The notes under the pieces were generated by a model, which made no database searches, was not told where the DNA came from, and saw only the letters and a program-made list of their open reading frames with translations. From Segatella maculosa DSM 19339 = JCM 15638 (GTDB taxonomy: Bacteria > Bacteroidota > Bacteroidia > Bacteroidales > Bacteroidaceae), in the NCBI RefSeq assembly GCF_000382385.1, contig NZ_KB908322.1:159186-223185 (forward strand): a DNA stretch of 64,000 nucleotides, read 5' to 3'. This document shows, in pieces, positions 8,749 to 16,233 of this stretch (positions are counted from its first letter, which is position 1; every line of letters begins with the position of its first letter). The translations under genes were made by a program, and so were the position numbers.

Positions 8749-10020
8749 ATGAAACATAAGGTGTTATATGCACTAATCGGTGCATTATTGGCGACAATGA
8801 CGCTCTTTTCCTGCCACTCAGGTCAGCAGAATGCGCGTCAGGTTTCAGCTGCCATCGAAGACACGGCCTCGAGTAGTGAGGCCTATTTTCGCACGATTAC
8901 GAAGATAGCCTACGCCAAATACCTCAAGGGAGAGACCCTTTCGAGCCTCGAATATGCCTACATTGCGCTCGGTCGTTCCATCGAAGAGCAGTCCAAAAGC
9001 TATGAAGCTATCCTGTCATTCCTTATTGGTATCAACAAAGCCAACATTGGAAAATACGACGAAGCCATGCCTTATTTCCATCGAACCATCAACATTTACA
9101 ACTCCATGCCGACTGCAGCAAGTCCGTGGAATGGGCTTTATCAGAAGGTATATGCACTGCTCAACGTCGAATTGGTAATGCAGAACGCGGGTAAATATGA
9201 CGAAGCTATGCGCCTATTACCCGACCTTAACCGCTCGTTCCGCCTGTTGGCTGAGTGTCCGGACACGGCATCCATGAAGGCAGGAGCCAACAGTACGTTC
9301 GGCTTTATGCCCCGTTCAGCCTTCAAATTGGCCAAATCCAGCGAGACAACCATCTTGGAATTGCAACAGAAACAACAGGAAGCTGAACTCCGAACCATGC
9401 GTATGGCGCTCATCATGGGTGGCGTTATCTTTCTCTTGTTGTGCTTTATCATCTTCCGAATCGCGCGGTATAACCGCATCATCACACGCAAGAACGCATC
9501 GGCAGTTGATACCATCAACCGACTGTTGCAGTATCGTGAGGCGTTGATGAACGAACGTAAGCAACATGAAACGGCCGAAACGCAGGCCAAAACAGCCGCC
9601 ATGACCTCGGAAGAAGCCTCCCAGCAGGCTGAACAGCCGAAAGATGATGCCGACAAGCTATTGTTCCGCCGCGTCTCGGCCACCATCATGAGCAAGAAGA
9701 TGTTCCTTCAACCGAAGCTGAGTCGCGAAGATGTCATCAATGAAGTGTATGTTCCGCACAACAAGTTCGCCCAACTCTTCACGCGATATGCAGGCATGAG
9801 CTTCACGAAATTCGTCAACGAACTACGTTTGGAGTATGCCGCTCAGTTGCTTCTCGACCGTCCCGACTACACCATCGAGGCCATCGGAGAAGCGTGCGGC
9901 ATGCCGATTGCACAAACTTTTTATCGTAACTTCTCGGATAAATTCGGCGTTACACCCTCCGATTTCCGCATTCTTTCACAGAAAAATGCAGAAAAAAGTG
10001 CGCAAAATGAAGAAATGTGA
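8749..10020 (+). CDS. Membrane-anchored AraC-type regulator with TPR-like region
   Basis: A 423-residue hybrid. The first 22 residues (hydrophobic, ending LFSC) form a lipoprotein-type or uncleaved signal. Residues about 40-190 are helical and TPR-like (SLEYAYIALG, GKYDEAM twice). A transmembrane helix lies at about 217-238, followed by an Ala/Glu/Gln-rich coiled coil to about 300. The AraC DNA-binding domain is C-terminal, with SREDVINEVYVPHNKFAQLF and a second helix-turn-helix ending FSDKFGVTPSDFR. Such one-component regulators would sense outside the membrane and bind DNA inside. The target is not visible; the putative small RNA directly downstream is one candidate. Confidence 0.82.
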   Translation: MKHKVLYALIGALLATMTLFSCHSGQQNARQVSAAIEDTASSSEAYFRTITKIAYAKYLKGETLSSLEYAYIALGRSIEEQSKSYEAILSFLIGINKANIGKYDEAMPYFHRTINIYNSMPTAASPWNGLYQKVYALLNVELVMQNAGKYDEAMRLLPDLNRSFRLLAECPDTASMKAGANSTFGFMPRSAFKLAKSSETTILELQQKQQEAELRTMRMALIMGGVIFLLLCFIIFRIARYNRIITRKNASAVDTINRLLQYREALMNERKQHETAETQAKTAAMTSEEASQQAEQPKDDADKLLFRRVSATIMSKKMFLQPKLSREDVINEVYVPHNKFAQLFTRYAGMSFTKFVNELRLEYAAQLLLDRPDYTIEAIGEACGMPIAQTFYRNFSDKFGVTPSDFRILSQKNAEKSAQNEEM

Positions 10021-10063
10021 GAACATGTGAACATTTGTGATAGCTTCTATTCTCAATGATGTT

Positions 10064-10071
10064 TATCTTTG
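10064..10071 (+). promoter_or_regulatory. -7 box TATCTTTG of a putative small RNA gene
   Basis: It matches TAnnTTTG. No TTTG lies at the ideal 20-bp spacing (the nearest, 10034-10037, is 26 bp away), so the match is partial. Confidence 0.45.
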
Positions 10072-10073
10072 CA

Positions 10074-10295
10074 TCGAAGGTTTAAGTTTAGACTATTAAG
10101 TACTCAACTTTGTAAATTACATGAACCCGTGAGGGCAAGCGTTATTTCATTTTTCGCATTTTAATTTATTTAGAGAGTTATAAAAATCATGTTCATCTTG
10201 CTGAAGATTAGCAATTGAACTGATTTTCCTCTGCGGAGGACAGCAAAATGAACAATACGAACATGCGGCCTGATGAAGGTCGCATGTTTATTTTT
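10074..10295 (+). ncRNA. Putative structured small RNA of about 220 nt
   Basis: The segment has no ORF but is bounded by a -7 box (10064-10071) and a strong intrinsic terminator (10260-10295). Inside it, 10190-10203 (TGTTCATCTTGCTG) pairs with 10241-10254 with one mismatch, enclosing a perfect small hairpin TCCTC-tgcg-GAGGA at 10227-10240. Length and a long stem with an asymmetric internal loop would suit a 6S-like or other regulatory RNA, but no family signature was recognised. It could also be a read-through leader remnant. Confidence 0.45.
10260..10295 (+). terminator. Intrinsic terminator
   Basis: AACATGCGGCCT (10260-10271) pairs with 10277-10288 along all 12 positions with one G-U, loop GATGA, followed by TATTTTT. 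Confidence 0.75.
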
Positions 10296-10341
10296 GGTAT
10301 TTCCCAGTCCTATACCATTCTAACGGATTGTGGTGTTAGCG

Positions 10342-10465
10342 CTATTGATAATCAACGACTTAACGGTCGCGTTTCAATATCAGCCATTTTGGCGTGTAAA
10401 GTGGGCCATATTGCATGCTAAAATGGGTGAGATTGCGCGGCAAAATGGGTGAGATTGCATTACCA
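10342..10465. repeat. Long inverted repeat with 22-bp units (partial copy)
   Basis: It begins with CTATTGATAATCAACGACTT, the inverse of the right arm seen at 27970 and 53697. GCCAT cores are at 10383 and 10405, and AAAATGGGTGAG cores at 10420 and 10442: each pair is exactly 22 bp apart. Confidence 0.65.
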
Positions 10466-10501
10466 TACGGTTGATGTGAAAAACCGCTTCAAGTGATGTA
10501 G

Positions 10502-10522
10502 GGACGCACGGCTCGTGCGTCC
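10502..10522. repeat. Single GC-rich palindrome
   Basis: GGACGCACGGCTCGTGCGTCC-type unit preceded by GTAG. Its usual inverted partner is missing; the expected position holds unrelated sequence. Confidence 0.6.
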
Positions 10523-10618
10523 GCCCAAACAATCATGTATATATACCTTCAATTCAACTCAAATGGTTGTTTTAAGGTAGAGGAACAAGTTGCCTTCAAT
10601 GGACAAACCGTATCGCGA

Positions 10619-10768
10619 TTTCGTTATCGAAAGGGCTGTGTTGGCATATAACGCCAACGCTGTCATGGGACAAGTAATGTGAAAGCAACGCCGATGGCGT
10701 TGAACTCTTGCTCGTCATTTGGCAACAGCGTTGACATTGCATGCCAACTGCCCTCTAAATAACGAAAC
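10619..10768. repeat. 150-bp inverted-repeat element
   Basis: Left arm 10619-10668 begins TTTCGTTAT and the right arm 10722-10767 ends ATAACGAAA; the arms are about 45 bp with mismatches. The internal palindrome AACGCCGATGGCGTT is at 10687-10701. A second, inverted half-copy lies at 18583-18668. The spacer from here to 11014 holds only C/G-rich runs (10876-11005) resembling the CCTCCCC repeat. Confidence 0.6.
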
Positions 10769-11014
10769 CCCTATGGGGTTTATCCGTTAAGTTCTGTTTA
10801 TTTGCTTATTATTCTCCGATATTCTTTGAAAACTGCTTCCAGTTAGGCAATGAAAATTGCGAGAATTTCAGGCTTGGAGCCCCCTCCCTTCAATGGTCTT
10901 TAGCTCCCCTTAGCTTCTCTCGTGGGGGAAAGAAATCTCAAAAGGAGGGGGATTTCTATCTCATTGCAAGCGCATTCACCCCCTCTTTGAGAGGGTTTGG
11001 CTGGGCTTTACCTC

Positions 11015-13120
11015 TTATTGTGCATTGATTTCTCGCAGCAAATGGTCGGCATGCCCCCATTTATCAATCATGTAGAGCATGTAACGAATGTCTACACCGA
11101 TGCATCTTGCCAGTCGTTTGTCGAAGTTGATGTCGCTACTGAGGCTGTCCCAGTTGCCGTCAAAGGCCAATCCGATGAGCTGACCTTTGCCGTTGAAGAT
11201 CGGAGAACCGGAGTTTCCGCCCGTGATATCGTTGTTGGTGAGGAAGCAAAGTTGCAGCTTTCCGGTCGTTTTATCAGCGTATGGACCGAATGAAGTGGCG
11301 TCCATCAGGCGATGCATCACGGGCTCTGCCTTGTAATCAAACACGCCGTTGTCGCCCCGTTTCATCTTTTCGACGAGGCTTTCTGCCGTGGTGTAATAGG
11401 TAGAATGGCCACCGAGGGTGATTCCTTCCACCTGTCCATAGGACAAACGCATCGTGAAATTGGCGTCACTATAGTGGGGCATGTCTTCTTCCATGCGCAG
11501 TTTTGCGGCGCAAAGCAGGCGTTCTTGCTCGTCGATGCTGTCGCGTGTGGCATTTAACATGCGGTTGAATTGCTCGCGCATGGCGTTGAGTTGCTCGCCA
11601 TATTGCAGTCCGGCATCTTTCTTGATGGTCTGTTTGGTGACGTAAACCCGTTTGCCGTTGGTCATCAGGGCAGATGTTTCCCAAAGGTGATCAACGTATC
11701 TTTCGTAGTCACCGTGGCACTTTTTATCAATCGTTTGATAGAAAGCGGGCAGGTATTTGGCTTCAACATGCGCGCGATAGTTCTTCAACAGCGCCACTTG
11801 CACCTCCTTGTCAAGGGCTGCATCCCATTGTTTTCGGTTGTCATCAAACTTGATGTAACGCCCTTTCTTGTCCTTGATCGTCGTCTTAATGGCCTTCAAC
11901 GCTCGGTCAGTCAGCTCGTTCGTGCGCAAGAAAGTCTCGTTGAAGTACATCAAAGCCTTGCGAGCTTCGAAGCGATCAGCGTAGAAACGGGCCATTTCCC
12001 CAAAGTCGAGCTGGCCTTTCAAGTAGCCCGTAGAGTCTTGCCAAGCCCGGATGAGGGTTTCATAGTGCTGCTTTTGAGCAATAAGACCAATGGAATCGAT
12101 ACACTTGTTCATACCGATTGAGTTCTTCCAATAGTTGGAACTTTGTGCGAATTTGGAGTCGTATTTGATGCGAACTGCCTCATCTGCGCGCATATGTTGG
12201 GCCATTATGCGTTGCTTAACTCCCCGAACTTGGGCGCGAGGTGCGTTGAGTGCGTCGCGACGTTCACGGATTCCGTAGCTCGAAAGATAGCGGCTTGTAC
12301 TGCCGGGATAGCCCATTGTCATGGCAAAGTCGCCCTCTTTGTAGCCTTGAAGACTCACGGGTGCCCAGTGTTTCGGGCGATAAGGCACGTTGTCCTTGCT
12401 ATATGGGGCAGGTCGATTGTCCTTGTTGGCATATATTCTGAACACACTGAAGTCGCAAGTCTGGCGCGGCCACATCCAGTTATCGGTATCTCCGCCGAAC
12501 TTCCCCATTGATTTTGGCACGGCAAAAACCAGTCTCAAGTCCGTGAAGTCCTGATAGGTTGTGGCGTAATATCGGTTACCTTCGTAGAAAGCATCAATGT
12601 CTACGTGGTACGAACTGTCTTGTTTCTTGGCCTCAGATGTGTAGGCATTCTGCAAAGAATCAAGCAAAGCGTTCTGCTTTTTGCGGCTCATGGCCTCGAA
12701 ACCAAGGCGCATCACGTCGGCCGTTATGTCTTTTTGGTTGATCATAAAGCTCACGAACATGTCTTTGTTTGGCAGTTCCTCCGCATAGTTTTTAGCCACA
12801 AAGCCGTTCAACATATAGTCGTGTTCAACGGTGGAGTGGCTTCTGATGGCCTCAAAACCGCAGTGGTGGTTGGTGAAAACGAGTCCGTCGGGACTGACAA
12901 CCACGCCCGAACAGTAGCCTGAAAAGCTGACAACGCTGTTCTTGATGGCGTCATTATTGTTGTAAAGTGCGCCATAGGGCAACGCAAAACCCTCGCTTTT
13001 CATTTGATTAAAGACGGCTTGTGGCAGGTTATAAAGCGTCCACATGCCCTCATCGGCACGTAAAGATGAAAAGGAGAAAAGGAGAAAGGGAATGAGAACC
13101 CAAAAGAGTTTTTTCTTCAT
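11015..13120 (-). CDS. S46 family dipeptidyl-peptidase, DPP7-like
   Basis: A 701-residue periplasmic or surface serine exopeptidase that removes dipeptides from oligopeptides, central to peptide nutrition in asaccharolytic Bacteroidales. The signal peptide is MKKKLFWVLIPFLLFSFSS; longer upstream in-frame sequence is spacer repeat, so the start at 13120 is preferred. The catalytic His is in TNHHCGF and the Ser in GGNSGSPIF. From the catalytic Ser, the 18th following residue (LAFDGNW) is Gly. In Porphyromonas enzymes this site is Gly in DPP7 (hydrophobic P1) and Arg in DPP11 (acidic P1), so DPP7-like specificity is inferred. Confidence 0.88.
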   Translation of the reverse strand: MKKKLFWVLIPFLLFSFSSLRADEGMWTLYNLPQAVFNQMKSEGFALPYGALYNNNDAIKNSVVSFSGYCSGVVVSPDGLVFTNHHCGFEAIRSHSTVEHDYMLNGFVAKNYAEELPNKDMFVSFMINQKDITADVMRLGFEAMSRKKQNALLDSLQNAYTSEAKKQDSSYHVDIDAFYEGNRYYATTYQDFTDLRLVFAVPKSMGKFGGDTDNWMWPRQTCDFSVFRIYANKDNRPAPYSKDNVPYRPKHWAPVSLQGYKEGDFAMTMGYPGSTSRYLSSYGIRERRDALNAPRAQVRGVKQRIMAQHMRADEAVRIKYDSKFAQSSNYWKNSIGMNKCIDSIGLIAQKQHYETLIRAWQDSTGYLKGQLDFGEMARFYADRFEARKALMYFNETFLRTNELTDRALKAIKTTIKDKKGRYIKFDDNRKQWDAALDKEVQVALLKNYRAHVEAKYLPAFYQTIDKKCHGDYERYVDHLWETSALMTNGKRVYVTKQTIKKDAGLQYGEQLNAMREQFNRMLNATRDSIDEQERLLCAAKLRMEEDMPHYSDANFTMRLSYGQVEGITLGGHSTYYTTAESLVEKMKRGDNGVFDYKAEPVMHRLMDATSFGPYADKTTGKLQLCFLTNNDITGGNSGSPIFNGKGQLIGLAFDGNWDSLSSDINFDKRLARCIGVDIRYMLYMIDKWGHADHLLREINAQ

Positions 13121-13146
13121 AAGAATGATTTTAGTAAATGTGGGAG

Positions 13147-13175
13147 CCTCCCCCAACCCCTCCAAAGGAGGGGAG
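13147..13175. repeat. CCTCCCCC...GGAGGGGAG dispersed palindrome
   Basis: C-rich arm, AACCCCTCCAAAGG centre and G-rich arm, between the S46 gene start and the flippase stop. Same family as 18158-18186. Confidence 0.6.
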
Positions 13176-13227
13176 AACGACTTGAATGTGACTTCTTTCA
13201 TTTGTAGGGCAAGGCAGTTTGTGATGT

Positions 13228-14721
13228 TTATTTCTTGAATTTATCTTTTATTTTGGCTAAAGTCGATGGGCTTAAATCGCGTTTCGCAATCACAAGGGCA
13301 AAGCAAATGATGAGTAATGTGTTGGCTCCGAGGGCCGCAACCATGGGGAGTCGGGCATTGGAAACCGAGATAAAGACAAACAACAGTGCAGCAATCAGCG
13401 TGTAAACAGCAATGTCTTTGAGTGGATAACGAATGGGATAGTACTTCTGTCCGAATGCATAACTGAGCACCATGCTAACAGCATACGAAGCAAAACCAGC
13501 CCAAGCGCAGGCCCAATAGCTGAACCTTGGAATGAGAAGCAAGTCTACTCCGATCAAGATTACAGCGCCGATGCCACTGAAGTAGGCCCCCCAAATGGTC
13601 TTATCGATAAGCTTATACCAGAAACTTAGGTTGAAGAAGATACCAAACATGATTTCCGCGGCCATCACAATCGGTATGATTTGCAGTCCTTCCCAATAGC
13701 TTTTGCCCAGCAAGTAGCGTAGAATGTCCATGTAACCCATGACACAAAGGAAGGCAAGTAGCGTGAAGATGATATAGAACTTCATGGCCTTGGCGTAGGT
13801 TTCTTTGTTGTCTTGGTCCTTTGTTTTGCCGAAAACGAAAGGCTCATAGGCGTATCTGAAGGCCTGAGTTATAAAGACCATGATCATTGCTATCTTGATA
13901 CAAGCACCGTAAATGCCCAATTGTGTGCGGGCTTCATGGGCCGTTCCGTCATACAACCAAGGGAAGATTATCTGCGAAACTGTTTGGTTCAGCTGGCCCA
14001 CCAAGCCCATCACAAGCAACGGCCACGTGTATTTCAGCATGCGTTTACAGGTAGCTTTGTCAAAAGGATTGCGGAAACCGCGAAGCTCTTTGCCTAAAAA
14101 GAAGAGCGTAATCAGGCTGCCAGCGAGTTCTATCCAGAACACCCAAACGACGTTCAAGTTGAAGTTTGCGTCGTAAATGCTAAAGGGATTGAGGCGGAAA
14201 TGCGGCAGAATGACGAGGTAAAGCAGCACACCCACGATGTTGACCACAATGCTTATCATGCGCAACGACACGAATTTTATGGGCCGATGTGCATAGCGCA
14301 AGTAGGCCATTGGAATGTTTATGAAAGCATCAACGGCCACACATGCCCCCATAATCATAATGAATTCGGGGTGATCTTGATAGCCTATGGCATTCGAAAC
14401 GGGCCTTAAAAAGAGGGCAATCAAGCCAATGAAGAGCACAGAAGTGGCCGAAACCGTTCGCAAGGCTGTTGCATAAACCTTGTCGGGTTGCTCGCCCGGG
14501 CGGTTCATAAAGCGGAAAAAGGTGGTTTCCATGCCGTAGGTAAGCAGGATAATCAGCAAGGCCACGTAGGCATAGAGGTTGGTAATGATGCCGAATTGCC
14601 CGCCACTGGCATTGAACTTCGCCGTTTCTATCGGCACCAAAAGGTAGCCGACGAAGCGAGCAACGATGGAACTGAGTCCGTAAATGGCCGTATCTTTGGC
14701 CAAAGATTTTAAGTTTGACAT
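13228..14721 (-). CDS. Polysaccharide/lipopolysaccharide flippase (MOP superfamily)
   Basis: A 497-residue integral membrane protein with about 12-14 hydrophobic helices. The N-terminal LAKDTAIYGLSSIVARFVGY is typical of Wzx-like oligosaccharide flippases of the MVF/PST group. It probably flips undecaprenol-linked glycan across the inner membrane. It sits 66 bp downstream of the SpmAB-type gene on the same strand and upstream of the S46 gene, but no glycosyltransferase cluster is adjacent, so the glycan is unknown. Confidence 0.82.
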   Translation of the reverse strand: MSNLKSLAKDTAIYGLSSIVARFVGYLLVPIETAKFNASGGQFGIITNLYAYVALLIILLTYGMETTFFRFMNRPGEQPDKVYATALRTVSATSVLFIGLIALFLRPVSNAIGYQDHPEFIMIMGACVAVDAFINIPMAYLRYAHRPIKFVSLRMISIVVNIVGVLLYLVILPHFRLNPFSIYDANFNLNVVWVFWIELAGSLITLFFLGKELRGFRNPFDKATCKRMLKYTWPLLVMGLVGQLNQTVSQIIFPWLYDGTAHEARTQLGIYGACIKIAMIMVFITQAFRYAYEPFVFGKTKDQDNKETYAKAMKFYIIFTLLAFLCVMGYMDILRYLLGKSYWEGLQIIPIVMAAEIMFGIFFNLSFWYKLIDKTIWGAYFSGIGAVILIGVDLLLIPRFSYWACAWAGFASYAVSMVLSYAFGQKYYPIRYPLKDIAVYTLIAALLFVFISVSNARLPMVAALGANTLLIICFALVIAKRDLSPSTLAKIKDKFKK

Positions 14722-14741
14722 GTTTTAAAAAGTAATATCCA

Positions 14742-14777
14742 CCTCCAACCTCTCCCTTTTGGAGGGCCGGGGTGGGG
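14742..14777. repeat. CCTCCAACCTCTCCC...GGAGGG repeat
   Basis: C-rich/G-rich palindromic spacer sequence between the flippase start and the SpmAB stop; same family as at 1212. Confidence 0.5.
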
Positions 14778-14787
14778 CTTTAAGCAC

Positions 14788-16017
14788 TTATTCAAAGAAA
14801 AGATTTGCCAGAAAGATGGCTGCAATCACGCCTGCAAGGTCAGCCAATAGGCCGCAAGCAACAGCATGACGCGTGTATTTAATATTCACACTGCCGAAAT
14901 AAACGGCAAGAATGTAGAACGTTGTGTCTGTACTTCCTTGGAACATACAGCTCAATCGACCGACAAAGCTGTCGGGACCGTAGGTCTTCATGGCCTCCAA
15001 CATCAGGCCACGTGCCCCACTTCCGCTCAAAGGTTTCATGAAAGCAGTGGGCAAAGCACCTACGAAATCGGTGTTAAGTCCGCATTTCTCCACGCACCAT
15101 GCGATGCCATTGATCAGCATATCCATAGCTCCTGAGGCGCGAAATACGCCAATTCCCACGAGAATGGCCACGAGATAAGGAATGATTTTCACGGCCGTGG
15201 TGAAACCTTCCTTGGCACCTTCGATGAAAGCATCATAGACATTGATTTTCTTGATGAAGCCCGCAACGATGAAACTCACGATGATTGAGAAGAGAATCAT
15301 GCTGCCGCTGAGGTTGGCAACGGTCTCCATCGTCTTTTGATCCAACTGTCCGAAGCCCCAAATCACCACGCCTACGAATGCCAAAAGGGCCCCGATGAAC
15401 GCCAAAAGTGCAGGCTGTAGCAAGTTAATTCGCTGCCAAAGAGCTGTCAAAATGATGCCAACAAGCGTGGCAACTGTGGTGGCTAAGAGAATAGGAACAA
15501 ATACATCGGTGGGAACGGCAGCTCCGTATGCGGCCCGAAAGGCAAGGATGGTGGTCGGAATGATGGTTAGTCCGCTTGTATTGAGCACAAGAAACATGAT
15601 CATTGGGTTGGTTGCGGTGTCTTTCTTCGTGTTAAGTTCCTGCATTTGCTGCATGGCTTTCAGTCCAGTTGGGGTAGCTGCGTTGTCAAGCCCCAGCATG
15701 TTGGAAGCAATATTCATGAAGATACTTCCCATCACGGGGTGGTTCTTCGGTATATCGGGGAAGAGTTTAGTGAAGATTGGGCTCAATGCCTTTGCCAATA
15801 CATTCACTACACCGGCCTTCTCGCCTATCTTCATCATGCCAAGCCAAAGCGATAAGACGCCAGTTAGCCCCAATGAGATCTCAAAAGCATTCTTTGAAGC
15901 GTCGAAAGTCGACTGTACAATCTGTTGAAAGACTGTCGTGTCTCCCAAACACAGTGCAATCAATGCGAAAAGGAAGGCAATTGCAAAGAAAGCCACCCAA
16001 ATATAATTCAGAACCAT
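14788..16017 (-). CDS. SpmA-SpmB fusion, nucleoside-recognition domain protein
   Basis: A 409-residue polytopic membrane protein joining homologues of Bacillus spore maturation proteins SpmA (about 1-200) and SpmB (about 230-409), a common Bacteroidetes fusion. Recognisable segments are MNIASNMLGLDNAATPTGLKA in the first half (NMLGLDNAATP) and the LSGSGARGLMLEAM motif plus FQGSTDTTFYILAVYFG in the second. The organism does not sporulate; the transported molecule, if any, is unknown. About 215 bp separate it from the divergent gene at 16234. Confidence 0.85.
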   Translation of the reverse strand: MVLNYIWVAFFAIAFLFALIALCLGDTTVFQQIVQSTFDASKNAFEISLGLTGVLSLWLGMMKIGEKAGVVNVLAKALSPIFTKLFPDIPKNHPVMGSIFMNIASNMLGLDNAATPTGLKAMQQMQELNTKKDTATNPMIMFLVLNTSGLTIIPTTILAFRAAYGAAVPTDVFVPILLATTVATLVGIILTALWQRINLLQPALLAFIGALLAFVGVVIWGFGQLDQKTMETVANLSGSMILFSIIVSFIVAGFIKKINVYDAFIEGAKEGFTTAVKIIPYLVAILVGIGVFRASGAMDMLINGIAWCVEKCGLNTDFVGALPTAFMKPLSGSGARGLMLEAMKTYGPDSFVGRLSCMFQGSTDTTFYILAVYFGSVNIKYTRHAVACGLLADLAGVIAAIFLANLFFE

Positions 16018-16195
16018 ACGAGTGCAAAGTTAAAGGAAATACGTTATATATAAAAGAAAAACGTGAAAAAACATGGCAAAAAGACCTTTCCTGCTACGCA
16101 TGAATGGCTACATCTCGGTACTGTTTGACTTGTTCAGCGGCATATAAATCTTGATTTTACAGTGCGAAACAGGCGTTGTTTCAAGAATAAATGTC

Positions 16196-16203
16196 TAATT
16201 TTG
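16196..16203 (+). promoter_or_regulatory. -7 box TAATTTTG
   Basis: It matches TAnnTTTG, 31 bp before the start of the sulfatase-like gene. A TTGT at about 16175 gives an approximate -33 element. Confidence 0.5.
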
Positions 16204-16233
16204 CAAGCAGAAATTTAGAAATAATTTTATATC

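Noticed and set aside
10883..11010. Small gene or terminator before the S46 stop
   Set aside because: Only C/G-rich repeat-like runs with imperfect complementarity and no convincing stem plus U-tract.
13121..13201. N-terminal extension of the S46 peptidase
   Set aside because: It would translate the CCTCCCC repeat and place 27 polar residues before a clean signal peptide.
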